This document shows positions 18,595-27,728 of a DNA stretch of 64,000 nt, one piece after another. The stretch covers positions 102,168-166,167 of the forward strand of contig CALXUG010000002.1 of NCBI GenBank assembly GCA_944391625.1. Reading direction: 5' to 3'. The notes beneath the pieces are model-generated. The model worked only from the letters and a program-made list of their open reading frames with translations, ran no database searches and was not told the DNA's origin. The translations under genes were made by a program, and so were the position numbers. The DNA comes from an uncultured Clostridia bacterium (GTDB lineage Bacteria > Bacillota > Peptococcia > Peptococcales > Peptococcaceae). Each line of letters opens with the position of its first letter. Position 1 is the stretch's first letter.

Positions 18595-18634
18595 AAAAAA
18601 ATGCACCCACTGCGTACAAACAGCGCGGGCGCAT
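18595..18634 (-). terminator. Intrinsic terminator after yqeY
   Basis: On the minus strand ATGCGCCCGC pairs (with two G-T pairs) with GTGGGTGCAT, followed directly by seven Ts. It ends the aro/yqeY transcript. Confidence 0.7.
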
Positions 18635-18642
18635 CTCCATTT

Positions 18643-19080
18643 TTATTTTAACAAAGCATCTACCGCAGCACCGATCACTTTACCGTCGGCTTTTCCTTTT
18701 AATTCGCCCATCACAGTTTTCATGATCATGCCTTTATTTTTTACAGTGGTTTCCAGACCGGCCTGTGCAACCAGCTGGGCAACAGCGGCAGCCACTTCTT
18801 CAGCGCTCATCTGTTTTGGCAGATAGCTTTCTAAAATGGCGATTTCAGCCTCCAGTTCCGCTACTTTATCTGCTCTGTCTTTGGATAATTCCAACGCTTC
18901 CCGTTCCTGTTTCAGTTCTTTGGCAATCACATCCAGGCATTCCTGCTCGGTGCAGTCGCGGCCCAATTCTTTATGCTTATAGGTCAAACCGGAAAGCAAT
19001 AAGGTAATTACTTTATTTTTCACTGTATCTTTTTCTTTCAGCGCAGCCATTTTATCTGCGCGCAAACGTGCTGTATACAT
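18643..19080 (-). CDS. yqeY: GatB/YqeY domain protein
   Basis: The 145-aa protein has the YqeY pattern: an N-terminal helical start with KDTVKNKVITLLLSGL, the central ELEAEIAILESYLPKQMS and the C-terminal NKGMIMKTVMGELKGKADGKVI. This is the tRNA-binding tail domain also found at the end of GatB of the Asp/Glu-tRNA amidotransferase; free-standing YqeY is of uncertain function. The typical family length is 147-150 aa, so it is complete. It lies about 50 bases after aroH on the same strand and may share its transcript. Confidence 0.9.
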   Translation of the reverse strand: MYTARLRADKMAALKEKDTVKNKVITLLLSGLTYKHKELGRDCTEQECLDVIAKELKQEREALELSKDRADKVAELEAEIAILESYLPKQMSAEEVAAAVAQLVAQAGLETTVKNKGMIMKTVMGELKGKADGKVIGAAVDALLK

Positions 19081-19131
19081 GATTCATTCCCTCTTTCTGT
19101 TATTTATAATCTACCGCAATACGCCAGCCCA

Positions 19132-19491
19132 TTACCGGCGTTTTAAATCCGGGCGCAGACGCACAGCCTCACCCAGATAAACATGCTGCACCTGTGCAGA
19201 ACGTTCCTGCTCGGTCAGCATCATCACGCGGATACAAGAAGGCAGCGAGCCTTCCACATACATCTCCTGCACACAAAACAGCGGCACCTGATCCCAGCCT
19301 GCCAGCTCCCGGGCAAATTTAGCCGGATAGGCAGCAGTCAAGTCTCTGGTGGCAGTAAAGGTTACATTCACAATATCCTCCGCCTGCAGATGATTTTCCT
19401 GCATGATGGTCTCCAGCAGTTCCAGCGTACAGCTGCGGATCGCTTCTGCTGTATTGGCCTGCGCCGTATGGGCACCACGAATGGCTTTCAT
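19132..19491 (-). CDS. aroH: Chorismate mutase, monofunctional AroH type
   Basis: The 119-aa protein has the AroH trimeric fold signature: AIRGAHTAQANTAEAI at the N-terminus (catalytic Arg), the central FTATRDLTAAYPAKFARELAG and the late MYVEGSLPSCIRVMML with active-site Glu, Cys and Arg. It turns chorismate into prephenate, the branch to Phe and Tyr. It starts 11 bases after aroB with GAAGGTG as ribosome site and completes the aroC-K-B-H block. It is unrelated to the helical AroQ mutases. Confidence 0.92.
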   Translation of the reverse strand: MKAIRGAHTAQANTAEAIRSCTLELLETIMQENHLQAEDIVNVTFTATRDLTAAYPAKFARELAGWDQVPLFCVQEMYVEGSLPSCIRVMMLTEQERSAQVQHVYLGEAVRLRPDLKRR

Positions 19492-19502
19492 ACTTTCACC
19501 TT

Positions 19503-20603
19503 CTATACTTCAAATTCTTTCTGCAAAAGAGCCGCAATCTCCTCCTGCGAAACATCTTTTATTATTTTAACACGCCCTAACGCTTCCGGCAAGATAAAAA
19601 CCAGCTTGCCGTCCTGCACCTTCTTATCCAGCATCATGCTGTCCATCACTTCTGTCAGAGCCAAGGCTGCATCCGCTTTTGTGGGCAGCATAAACTGCCG
19701 CAGCAACGCCGCCACTTCTGTTTCCACCTCGGCATCGCACATACCCTTTTGTGCTGCATACCGGGCTGCCAGCACCATGCCCACTGCCACAGCTTCGCCG
19801 TGCAAATAGCCCTGATAATGTCCGGCCAACTCCAAACCGTGACCAATGGTATGCCCATAATTAAGCTTGGCCCGCACGCCGCCTTCCCGTTCATCCAGTG
19901 CAACCACTTCCGCTTTCAGACGACAGCAGTTGGCAATAATTTCCGCCGCTGCTTGCAGATCCCGCTGCAAAATAGCCGCAGTATGCTGCTGTAAATAACG
20001 GAAAAATTCTGCATCATAGATAACACCGTATTTCACCACTTCCGCCAAGCCATTCTGCCAATGCCGCTGCTCCAAAGTCTGCAACGTATCCAAATCAATC
20101 AGCACCAGCCGCGGCTGATAAAAAGCGCCAATCATATTTTTTCCCAAAGCATGATTGACTGCCACTTTACCGCCCACACTGCTGTCTACCTGAGCCAGCA
20201 AAGAAGTCGGTATCTGCACAAAAGCAATCCCCCGCTGGTACACACTGGCCACAAATCCAGCCAAATCACCAACCACGCCGCCGCCCAGTGCAATCACACA
20301 ACTATCGCGATGAAAGCGATGCTCCAGCAGCACGGTTAAAATCTGCTCCGCCTGCTGCCAGCTTTTGCTGCTCTCACCGGCAGGAATGGTAACTACAGTT
20401 ACAACAAATCCCTGCTGCTCCAGACTTTTTTGCACCATAGCGCTGTATAATGGCCCCACATTGCTGTCTGTCACCACAGCCGCCTGCCGGCCTTTTACCA
20501 GCGGCGCAATTTTTTCTCCGCACTGTTCCAAAAGCCCAGTGCCAATCTCTATCTGATAGCTGCGCGCTTCCAGCGCAACCTCCAGTTCTTTTAAAACAGT
20601 CAT
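19503..20603 (-). CDS. aroB: 3-Dehydroquinate synthase
   Basis: A 366-aa enzyme converting DAHP to 3-dehydroquinate with NAD+ and a divalent metal. Visible signatures are IPAGESSKSWQQAEQIL, GGGVVGDLAGFVASVYQRGI (NAD-binding) and GHTIGHGLE (metal-binding His), with the KYG region in between. Length matches the family. I chose the second of two close ATGs (20603), because GGAGG is 7 bases ahead of it; the frame is open farther upstream into aroK. It follows aroK with only 2 bases between stop and start. Confidence 0.95.
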   Translation of the reverse strand: MTVLKELEVALEARSYQIEIGTGLLEQCGEKIAPLVKGRQAAVVTDSNVGPLYSAMVQKSLEQQGFVVTVVTIPAGESSKSWQQAEQILTVLLEHRFHRDSCVIALGGGVVGDLAGFVASVYQRGIAFVQIPTSLLAQVDSSVGGKVAVNHALGKNMIGAFYQPRLVLIDLDTLQTLEQRHWQNGLAEVVKYGVIYDAEFFRYLQQHTAAILQRDLQAAAEIIANCCRLKAEVVALDEREGGVRAKLNYGHTIGHGLELAGHYQGYLHGEAVAVGMVLAARYAAQKGMCDAEVETEVAALLRQFMLPTKADAALALTEVMDSMMLDKKVQDGKLVFILPEALGRVKIIKDVSQEEIAALLQKEFEV

Positions 20604-20605
20604 TG

Positions 20606-21136
20606 TCATTCCTCCGCCTGTTTCCCTATCCATGCCACAACCTGCTCTACCAGTGCTTCCACACTTTTGTCCGATGTATCCAGCACCAAATCGGCCTCTT
20701 GATAAAATGGCAACCTCTGCGCCAGCACCTGCTCAATACGCTGCAGTTTGCTCTGCCCCGGCTCCCGCTGTTCCAAAACAGGCCGCACTGTGCTGTCGCC
20801 ATTGACCCGTTGCAAAATCACTTCCGGCCGCGCCATCAGACTGATTACCAAGCAGTGCTTTTGCAGCACAGCCCGATTTTCCTCCCGCAGCACAGCGCCG
20901 CCGCCCGGCGACAAAATCAAATCCGGCTGCGCCGCATAACGGCACAACACCTCATGCTCAATTTGCCGAAACCGTTCCTCACCGTCGCGGGCAAAGATGG
21001 CGCCAATCTCCATCTGCTGCTCCTGCACAATCACGCCATCCAAATCTACCAACGGCAAATTCAACCGCTGAGCCAACCCTTTGCCCAAGGTGGATTTTCC
21101 CGTACCCATAAAGCCGATTAACGCAATACTCTTCAT
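20606..21136 (-). CDS. aroK: Shikimate kinase
   Basis: The 176-aa protein has a P-loop GFMGTGKSTLG at residues 8-18, the substrate-binding DLDG pattern, a GGGA loop (LSPGGGAVLREENR) and the lid segment with the Arg of RPVLEQREPG. It phosphorylates shikimate at O3 using ATP. The start overlaps the aroC stop by 4 bases (ATGA), so translation is coupled. Confidence 0.95.
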   Translation of the reverse strand: MKSIALIGFMGTGKSTLGKGLAQRLNLPLVDLDGVIVQEQQMEIGAIFARDGEERFRQIEHEVLCRYAAQPDLILSPGGGAVLREENRAVLQKHCLVISLMARPEVILQRVNGDSTVRPVLEQREPGQSKLQRIEQVLAQRLPFYQEADLVLDTSDKSVEALVEQVVAWIGKQAEE

Positions 21137-22290
21137 TGCATCGCCGCCTTTACCGCATCCAGATAACTGTCATAATTGCGTTTTACTTCCTGCCAGTTGT
21201 CGCCGCCGAATTTTTCCAGCATACTTTCCAGCACTGTCCATGCCACTGCATTCTGCATCACAATGGCCGCTGCCGGCACAGCGCAGGCATCCGACCGCTC
21301 TACCGAAGCAAGCCCTTCCGCATGGGTAACAAAATCCGCACTGCGCAGCGGCTGATATAAGGTAGGAATCGGCTTCATTGCACCGCGGATTACCACCGGC
21401 TCTCCGTTGGTCATGCTGCCCTCCAAACCGCCGCACCGATTGGTTTTATGATAAAAGCCTCTGCCTGCTTCATAAAAAATTTCATCGTGCGCCTGCGAAC
21501 CCGGCACCTGAGCAGCCTGAAATCCCATACCAATCTCCACACCTTTAAAAGCCTGAATACTCATAACAGCCTGCGCCAAACGGCCGTCCAGCTTGCGGTC
21601 ATAGTGTACATAGGTGCCAATTCCCAACGGCAATCCCAGCACCACCACTTCTGCCACGCCGCCCAAGGTGTCGCCCTGCTCCTTGGCTTCATCGATAATC
21701 TTTATCATATCCCGTTCCGCTTCCTCATCGGTACAGTATACCGGCGTATCATACAAAGCATCATTCAATTTGGTGTAATCAGGCAGCGCTTCCACAGAGC
21801 CAATGCTCACCACATGACTCCACAGCTCCACGCCAAACTGCCGCAGCACACTCTGCGCCAGTGCGCCCACCGCCACACGAATGGCAGTTTCTCTGGCGCT
21901 GGCCCGCTCCAGAATATTGCGCAGATCCTGATGACCATATTTAATGCCTCCTGTTAAATCAGCATGACCGGGACGAGGCAACGTTACCCTTTTCTGGTCA
22001 ATGGCTGCGCCTTCCTCTGCCGCCATAATCTGCTCCCAGTTGGCCCAGTCCTTATTGTGAATCATCAGCGTAACCGGAGAGCCCAGCGTTTTTCCATTGC
22101 GCACCCCTGTCAGCACTTCCACCTTGTCCTTTTCAATTTTCATTCTGCCGCCGCGGCCATGACCACCCTGCCGCCGCGCCAGCTGCTGATTGATAAATGC
22201 TATATCAATAGAGATTCCTGCTGGCAGCCCTTCAATAATGGCTACCAACCCTTTTCCATGGGATTCTCCTGCTTCTAAATAACGAATCAA
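21133..22290 (-). CDS. aroC: Chorismate synthase
   Basis: The 385-aa enzyme eliminates phosphate from EPSP to give chorismate, using reduced FMN. It carries GESHGKGLVAIIEGLPAG at the N-terminus, GGRMKIEKDKVE, RASARETAIRVAVG (a family signature) and GRGFYHKTNRCGGLEGSMTNGEP. Full family length. It is the first gene of the aroC-K-B-H block and is separated from aroE by a small membrane protein gene, a structured repeat and a DUF4279 gene. Confidence 0.96.
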   Translation of the reverse strand: MIRYLEAGESHGKGLVAIIEGLPAGISIDIAFINQQLARRQGGHGRGGRMKIEKDKVEVLTGVRNGKTLGSPVTLMIHNKDWANWEQIMAAEEGAAIDQKRVTLPRPGHADLTGGIKYGHQDLRNILERASARETAIRVAVGALAQSVLRQFGVELWSHVVSIGSVEALPDYTKLNDALYDTPVYCTDEEAERDMIKIIDEAKEQGDTLGGVAEVVVLGLPLGIGTYVHYDRKLDGRLAQAVMSIQAFKGVEIGMGFQAAQVPGSQAHDEIFYEAGRGFYHKTNRCGGLEGSMTNGEPVVIRGAMKPIPTLYQPLRSADFVTHAEGLASVERSDACAVPAAAIVMQNAVAWTVLESMLEKFGGDNWQEVKRNYDSYLDAVKAAMQ

Positions 22291-22332
22291 CGTAAATCAA
22301 CTCCTCCGTTTTTCATAAACGTTCATCATATA

Positions 22333-22653
22333 CTATGTTTTCCTCTTGCCAAATGAGTCACCCAGAAAGTTTCCTGCCATCAGAATAATAACATAAATCG
22401 GAATATACATTCCTCCATATTCCCAATAATAAGAAAACATCTTCGGCAGAAACAACCAAATTAGAAGTATCGTATAGAGCCAGTGAAAGGCATGTTTTTT
22501 TCCATACACAAAGGATATTGCAAAACATATCATCGGTATGCCAAACATCAAAATCACCATATCGCTTCCGGTGTCTTTTGTCAACAACGGCAATAAATAA
22601 AAAACCGCTATATTACAAATCAGATATGGCAGCATATTTTTGAAGTTTTCCAT
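22333..22653 (-). CDS. Hypothetical small membrane protein (106 aa)
   Basis: Nearly the whole protein is hydrophobic with four likely membrane segments (about 8-24, 30-48, 56-72 and 80-95), ending with a basic tail SFGKRKT. No family recognised. It lies 42 bases upstream of aroC on the same strand and is AT-richer than the aro genes, so it may be an insertion into the aro cluster. Translation start MENFKNML follows a weak AAGGATG. Confidence 0.6.
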   Translation of the reverse strand: MENFKNMLPYLICNIAVFYLLPLLTKDTGSDMVILMFGIPMICFAISFVYGKKHAFHWLYTILLIWLFLPKMFSYYWEYGGMYIPIYVIILMAGNFLGDSFGKRKT

Positions 22654-22700
22654 CTACATCACATCCTTCACAGTTTCTGCTTCATAAACAAGTCACAAGA

Positions 22701-22844
22701 GGGAGCATTATCTTTGCTGGAAGTCCACCTCTAGATGGAGATTTCTGCAAGCTGTCTAAATCGTGGCAGACAAAGTCTGACAAAGATAGACAGCTTAAGA
22801 AATGTCCAGAGTAGCGTGTGGACGCAGCAAAGGGTAATGTTCCC
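22701..22844. repeat. Structured palindromic repeat, copy A1
   Basis: About 144 bp of nested inverted repeats: outer GGGagCATT / AATGttCCC, TTTGCTG / CAGCAAA, TCCAC / GTGGA, then inner AGCTGTCTA (22750) / TAGACAGCT (22787) and CAGAC / GTCTG. A second copy at 47050-47189 keeps the same plan with different but paired stem sequences. It fills most of the 284-bp gap between the membrane protein gene and the DUF4279 gene; the rest of the gap holds nothing I recognise. Confidence 0.75.
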
Positions 22845-22937
22845 GACAATCCAGAACAATAATACATATATCTTTTACGTACATTTTTTCACCCAACTGT
22901 ATCCCCAAAACACATTTGCCGATTCACTGCCAAAATT

Positions 22938-23348
22938 CTACTCTACTTCATTGACATACAAATCTATATCAATACTGGTGTCTGTTTCACAGCAAAATTT
23001 TATCACTTCTTTGCTGGGTGCTAAACATGGTGTAGGTTCTCCTGGAAATATAGATGGCACAATCTCTAACCAATAGTCTACATCATATTTTTCTTTTATT
23101 TTTTGCAATTCTGAAATCTTATCTAAAAATGGCGCTATCGTCTGCATCATTTGCTTTTCTACTAAAATATCATACATATTACATCGACTAAAGGTACAGC
23201 AAGAATGCTCATATACTGTGCCATTCTTTCTTTTATCGCCAGCTCGTTGCATTTCTACAGGTTCTAAACCAAGTTCTTTAGAAACTTCATCAGGATCAAA
23301 AACACCAATAATTTTAAAATACGTATAGCAGCTATTCTGATTCCCCAT
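22938..23348 (-). CDS. DUF4279 domain protein
   Basis: The 136-aa protein fits DUF4279 across its length: the opening strand YFKIIGVFDPDEVSKELGLEP, a middle acidic helix after LVEKQMMQTIAPF, and the closing pattern of FCCETDTSIDIDLYV. The function of this domain is unknown; it is often found as a short cytoplasmic protein near toxin-immunity or housekeeping loci. It lies between aroE and the A1 repeat and is unlikely to be part of the aromatic pathway. Confidence 0.7.
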   Translation of the reverse strand: MGNQNSCYTYFKIIGVFDPDEVSKELGLEPVEMQRAGDKRKNGTVYEHSCCTFSRCNMYDILVEKQMMQTIAPFLDKISELQKIKEKYDVDYWLEIVPSIFPGEPTPCLAPSKEVIKFCCETDTSIDIDLYVNEVE

Positions 23349-23357
23349 ACATTTACG

Positions 23358-24221
23358 CTACTTCCCGCTCAACCGTTCCATAAGCAGCTGCTCCATCTGG
23401 CCGGTATCCGGGCGCACACCGGTCCATGCTTCAAAAGCCAACACACCCTGATACAAAAACATTCCCAAGCCGGATGCTGTCTGCGCACCCTGCTCACGGG
23501 CAAGGCGCAGCAGCTTAGTTTCCAGCGGATTATAAATCAAATCCACCACCAAATGACGGGATGTCAACCCCTCAATGCAAATAGGAATCATATCGTCCAC
23601 ATGGGGCGACATCCCCAACGAGGTGGTATTGACAATGGTGCCATACTGCTCATACAACGCCCTATCCTGCAACCCATCTAAAGAGACAACTTCTGTCTGT
23701 GTATCACTTATTTGAGCAATCTGCGCCGCCAATTGCTCCGCTTTCTCCACACTGCGGTTGGCAATGCAGATTTTGGCAGCGCCCTGCAGCGCCATAGCCA
23801 CTGATACGCCCTTGGCTGCGCCGCCTGCGCCCACCAACAAAATATTTTGTCCCGCCGCTTTCCAGCCATGCTTGACTTCCAGCGCAGCCAACAAACCGGC
23901 ACCATCGGTATTATCCCCATAGTATCCTTCCGGCGTATAAATTAACGTATTCACCGCACCGCAAGCCTCTGCTGCTTTGCTCATGCCGCACAAATAAGGA
24001 ATCACCGCCTCCTTATGAGGAATGGTCACATTACAACCTTGCACACCCAACGCATACATACCCTGCATGGCTGCGCCCACCTGACCGGATTCCATCGCAA
24101 AAGCCAGATAAACACCATTTACACCACATTGCTGCAAAAAGATATTGTGCATAAAGGGCGACATAGAATGCCCTACCGGATTTCCCAGCAACCCAAACAA
24201 CTTTGTCTTTGCATCTATCAT
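23358..24221 (-). CDS. aroE: Shikimate dehydrogenase
   Basis: The 287-aa NADP-dependent enzyme reduces 3-dehydroshikimate. It has the substrate-binding SMSPFMHN, the catalytic Lys in NVTIPHKEAVIP, the Asn/Asp pair (GAVNTL, GDNTDGAGLL), the nucleotide-binding GAGGAAKGVSVA and NTTSLGM. Start ATG follows the aroA stop directly; the ribosome site GAGGTGAG lies inside the aroA end, so the two are translationally linked. Length is that of the family. Confidence 0.95.
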   Translation of the reverse strand: MIDAKTKLFGLLGNPVGHSMSPFMHNIFLQQCGVNGVYLAFAMESGQVGAAMQGMYALGVQGCNVTIPHKEAVIPYLCGMSKAAEACGAVNTLIYTPEGYYGDNTDGAGLLAALEVKHGWKAAGQNILLVGAGGAAKGVSVAMALQGAAKICIANRSVEKAEQLAAQIAQISDTQTEVVSLDGLQDRALYEQYGTIVNTTSLGMSPHVDDMIPICIEGLTSRHLVVDLIYNPLETKLLRLAREQGAQTASGLGMFLYQGVLAFEAWTGVRPDTGQMEQLLMERLSGK

Positions 24222-25511
24222 CTATCTCACCTCTAACGCCTGCATATCTGTCCAGAAGGACGGCCAGGAAACCGACACCGCTTCAAAATTCTCAATCTCA
24301 GCTGCGCCCTGAGCTGCCAACCCGGCCACTGTCATACTCATAGCAATACGATGATCGCCAAAACTATGGCACACAGCGCCCGCCTGTAATGGCACACCGC
24401 CATAAATGCGCAGCCCGTCTTCCAGCACATCCACCTGACAACCAAAAGCGCGCAAACCCTGCGCCACTGTTTCTAAACGATTGCTTTCCTTCACTTTCAA
24501 TTCCTGCGCATCGTGAATTTCTGTCACACCATCAGCACAGGCAGCAGCCACCGCAATCACAGGCACCTCGTCCACCAGACGAGGAATCAATTCTCCGGCA
24601 ATGGTAGTACCATGCAGCTTGGCACTGCGCACAGTGATATCTCCCATCAGCTCACCGCCGCTGCTGCGTGTATTGGCAATGGTCAAATCGGCGCCCATAT
24701 CCAGCAGTACATCAATAATACCGGTGCGTGTCGGATTCAGCCCCACATTTTTCAAACAAATCTCACTGTTGGGAATGATACTGCCGGCCACCAGCAAATA
24801 CGCCGCCGATGAAATATCGCCAGGCACTTCAATCCGCTGCCCCTTTAACCGGGGATGTCCTTTCACCCGCGCCCGATTGCCCTCGCTCTCTATCTCTGCC
24901 CCAAAAGATTGCAGCATCAGCTCCGTATGATTGCGGGACAAACTTGGCTCTATCACCTCTGTCCAACCATCAGCATACAGGCCGGCCAGCAATACAGCCG
25001 ATTTCACCTGCGCGCTGGCCACCGGCGATTGGTATTGCATAGCATGCAGCTTGGTCCCTTCCACACACAACGGCGCTAGGGTATTGCCCTGCCGTCCGGT
25101 AATCTTAGCCCCCATAGCGGTCAGCGGCTTAATCACCCTGCCCATGGGCCGTTTACGGATAGAAGCATCACCGGTCAGCACTGTGTTAAACTCCTGCCCC
25201 GCCAGAATGCCGGAAATCAGCCGGATGGTAGTGCCAGAATTACCCACATCGATAACATTGTCCGGCTCCTGCAAACCATGCAGCCCTTTGCCATGCACCA
25301 CAATTTTTTCTTCTGCTACATCAATTGTAATCCCCATACTGCGGAACGCACCTACTGTGCTCAGACAATCATCACCATATAAAAATCCGGTAATCTCCGT
25401 ATCACCTTCCGCCAAAGATCCAAACATGATAGAACGATGCGAAATGGATTTATCGCCCGGAATCGTTACCGTACCCCGCAGCCCCTTGCTGGGCGTAATC
25501 TGCTGTTTCAT
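24222..25511 (-). CDS. aroA: 3-Phosphoshikimate 1-carboxyvinyltransferase (EPSP synthase)
   Basis: The 429-aa enzyme joins PEP and shikimate-3-phosphate. Signatures: GDKSISHRSIMFGSLAEG (N-terminal Lys), DVGNSGTTIRLISGILAGQ, RPMGRVIKPL, and the C-terminal ESNRLETVAQGL and GDHRIAMSM. The loop around residue 93 reads GNSGTTIRL with Ala-containing GILAG nearby, as in class II (glyphosate-tolerant) Bacillus/Gram-positive enzymes; the assignment to class II is tentative. It is the first gene of an aroA-aroE unit. An 8-bp inverted repeat (ATTTCTAT / ATAGAAAT, 25568-25599) lies upstream and could be a control site. Confidence 0.95.
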   Translation of the reverse strand: MKQQITPSKGLRGTVTIPGDKSISHRSIMFGSLAEGDTEITGFLYGDDCLSTVGAFRSMGITIDVAEEKIVVHGKGLHGLQEPDNVIDVGNSGTTIRLISGILAGQEFNTVLTGDASIRKRPMGRVIKPLTAMGAKITGRQGNTLAPLCVEGTKLHAMQYQSPVASAQVKSAVLLAGLYADGWTEVIEPSLSRNHTELMLQSFGAEIESEGNRARVKGHPRLKGQRIEVPGDISSAAYLLVAGSIIPNSEICLKNVGLNPTRTGIIDVLLDMGADLTIANTRSSGGELMGDITVRSAKLHGTTIAGELIPRLVDEVPVIAVAAACADGVTEIHDAQELKVKESNRLETVAQGLRAFGCQVDVLEDGLRIYGGVPLQAGAVCHSFGDHRIAMSMTVAGLAAQGAAEIENFEAVSVSWPSFWTDMQALEVR

Positions 25512-25691
25512 AAAATCCCGCCTTCCCTATTCTGCCGCCGCAGTCTTTCTATAATTTTTGTCGTTATATTTCTATCATAAAATGTATCCTAATAGAAATC
25601 TTACCTTTAAAAATATCACACTCTACCCCATTTGAAAAGATATCTTCTCAGAAGTATACTATATAAATTTGATAAAAACCTTTGTCTTTGA

Positions 25692-26537
25692 TTAGTTTCT
25701 GTTCATTCCATACATAGTGGTAAGCAATTTCTTTTTATACAGCATTTCCGTTTGAATTACTTCTTCACTGGTTGCTGTTTTTGAAAAAACTTGAAGAATG
25801 GAGAATTGAAAATCCTGATATCTTTCTGGTGAACTAACCAGTACTTCTTTCATACCCTTATTTCCCCCGTGTTTTGACTGGACATAACTGGCCCAACGGG
25901 ATAACAAACCGCCTTCTCCATAAGCTGAACCCACATAAAGAGCCCCATTCCGTTTATCTGCAATTAAATAAACCGCCGAAACAGCAGACAACGCAGTATG
26001 CCAGTTTTCATACACAATCGGGTCTGATATGATTTCCTGTAATTCCTGATAAGATAACAAAACATTTTCATATCCAACAAATTGAACTTTCTGTTTCGCC
26101 TGTATTGCCAGCACTGCTTTCTCATTGGTAGCTTTCTGATGCCATGATACTGTTGCTTTTCCCCAGTCAATAATCAGCCTTCCTTCCAGTTCTTTCAGTA
26201 GATCTATTTCTTCTAAATCATAAAAACCGCTTTCTCCTGTAAACCATTCTGGATATAAAAAATTAGGGGGACATACATCGGGCATATCCGACACACAACC
26301 ATTTACTTTATAACAAGCGTATAATTTACAACTCGTTCCTTTATCACTGACAAATACTACCCAATAATCAAAATCCTTAGAAAAATTTAAGTTTTGCCGC
26401 TGTGTATATTCTTTTACATTATCAGCGTCAAAACAATCACGAAAACCTTTGTCATTTAATGAATGTCGAATTAATTTTGTCCTGTTCAAATCCAAACCTG
26501 CACGTTTCAAAATATCTGATAAATATAACAAACTCAT
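25692..26537 (-). CDS. GIY-YIG nuclease family protein
   Basis: The 281-aa protein has a C-terminal GIY-YIG domain (about 188-270): SAVYLIADKRNGALYVGSA is the double-strand hallmark, with the Arg of SRWASYV and a Glu (TEMLYKKKL) placed as in the catalytic centre. The N-terminal 180 residues contain an aromatic-rich domain of unknown type (DYWVVFVSDKGTSCKLYACYKV, followed by YDLEEIDLLKELEGRLIIDWG). Proteins of this layout appear as accessory or defence genes, but the target is unknown. GGAGG precedes the ATG. It sits alone between aroF and aroA. Confidence 0.75.
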   Translation of the reverse strand: MSLLYLSDILKRAGLDLNRTKLIRHSLNDKGFRDCFDADNVKEYTQRQNLNFSKDFDYWVVFVSDKGTSCKLYACYKVNGCVSDMPDVCPPNFLYPEWFTGESGFYDLEEIDLLKELEGRLIIDWGKATVSWHQKATNEKAVLAIQAKQKVQFVGYENVLLSYQELQEIISDPIVYENWHTALSAVSAVYLIADKRNGALYVGSAYGEGGLLSRWASYVQSKHGGNKGMKEVLVSSPERYQDFQFSILQVFSKTATSEEVIQTEMLYKKKLLTTMYGMNRN

Positions 26538-26583
26538 AAAGTTTCCTCCATAGCTAACAAATAAGACCCTGCATTTTTCTTAC

Positions 26584-26618
26584 AAAAAAGGCCATTGCAC
26601 AAAAATGCAATAGCCTTG
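26584..26618 (-). terminator. Intrinsic terminator of aroF
   Basis: On the minus strand AAGGCTATTGCA pairs with TGCAATGGCCTT, followed by TTTTTT. It separates aroF from the GIY-YIG gene, so aroF is monocistronic. Confidence 0.9.
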
Positions 26619-26623
26619 TACGC

Positions 26624-27640
26624 TTATATTGTTTTTCCCATAGCCTGCGCCATTTTTTGCAGTTCCTGCATCACTGCGTTAAATTTATGAGGCTTTAACG
26701 ACTGAGGTCCGTCAGACAAAGCATGCAGCGGATCCGGATGCACTTCTATCATCAAACCGTCAGCACCGGCAGCAATGGCCGCTCTGCTCATCGGCTCTAC
26801 CAGATTCCATTTACCGGTAGCATGACTTGGGTCTACTATAATAGGCAGATGGGTCAGATTTTTGATAATCGGTACAGCAGACAAATCCAGTGTGTTGCGG
26901 GTGAATGTTTCAAAAGTACGAACGCCCCGTTCGCACAATATGACCTGCTCATTACCGCCGGACAGCACGTATTCGGCAGCCATAATCCATTCCTCAATGG
27001 TAGCGGACAAGCCCCGTTTCAGCAAAACCGGCTTATTGATTTTGCCAACCTCCCGCAACAGATTAAAGTTCTGCATATTGCGGGCGCCAATCTGCACAAT
27101 ATCACAGTATTCGGCCACCAACGCCACACTGCGAGGGTCCATCACTTCGCTGACAATTTTTAATCCGGTTTTCTCCCTTGCCTCGGCCATGTACTGCAAA
27201 CCGACTTCTTCCAGACCGGCAAAGGAATACGGCGATGTTCTAGGTTTAAACGCGCCGCCCCGCAAAATCCGCGCGCCGGATGCTTTGACAATTTCAGCAA
27301 CTTCCAGCATTTGTTCCCGGCTTTCCACAGCACAAGGACCGGCCATCACCTGCAGTTCATTGCCGCCTATGGTCAAATCACCAATTCTGATGATGGTATC
27401 CTCAGGATGAAATTCGCGGCTGGCCAGTTTGTACGGTGTTACCACCGGCATAACCTTTTCCACCCCATCCAAAGATTCCACATTCAGATTTTGCTTTTGC
27501 TCCTGGGTTGCGCCAACCAGACCGATAATGGTTCGTTCTTCCCCCCGGGAAATATGCAGCGTTAACTGCTGTGCCTCCAAGTATTGAATCACACTCTGCA
27601 GTTTTTGTTCATCGGCTCCATTTTTTACTACAATAATCAT
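26624..27640 (-). CDS. aroF: 3-Deoxy-7-phosphoheptulonate synthase, type I-beta with regulatory N-domain
   Basis: The 338-aa protein catalyses the first step of the shikimate pathway (PEP + erythrose-4-phosphate). The first about 70 residues are a ferredoxin-like domain ([19 protein letters not shown], then [10 protein letters not shown]), as in Thermotoga-type enzymes where it gives feedback control by Tyr/Phe. The barrel has [42 protein letters not shown] and [14 protein letters not shown] is 8 bases before the ATG. The mRNA leader (27685-27815) has a short Trp/Phe peptide and a terminator, suggesting attenuation. It forms the entry point for the aro genes that follow downstream. Confidence 0.95.
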   Translation of the reverse strand: MIIVVKNGADEQKLQSVIQYLEAQQLTLHISRGEERTIIGLVGATQEQKQNLNVESLDGVEKVMPVVTPYKLASREFHPEDTIIRIGDLTIGGNELQVMAGPCAVESREQMLEVAEIVKASGARILRGGAFKPRTSPYSFAGLEEVGLQYMAEAREKTGLKIVSEVMDPRSVALVAEYCDIVQIGARNMQNFNLLREVGKINKPVLLKRGLSATIEEWIMAAEYVLSGGNEQVILCERGVRTFETFTRNTLDLSAVPIIKNLTHLPIIVDPSHATGKWNLVEPMSRAAIAAGADGLMIEVHPDPLHALSDGPQSLKPHKFNAVMQELQKMAQAMGKTI

Positions 27641-27684
27641 AAATACATACCTCCTACTATGGATCTGTATAGCAGGAAAAGGCT

Positions 27685-27711
27685 AAAAAAACACACCGGA
27701 GAAGGGTGTGT
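27685..27711 (-). terminator. Leader terminator (attenuator) upstream of aroF
   Basis: On the minus strand ACACACC-CTTCTCC-GGTGTGT is followed by a run of Ts, about 45 bases before the aroF ATG. A competing pairing exists: GTGTG just after the leader-peptide stop can pair with the CACAC of the terminator's left arm, giving an antiterminator. Confidence 0.75.
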
Positions 27712-27728
27712 ATATTTACCAATTCACA

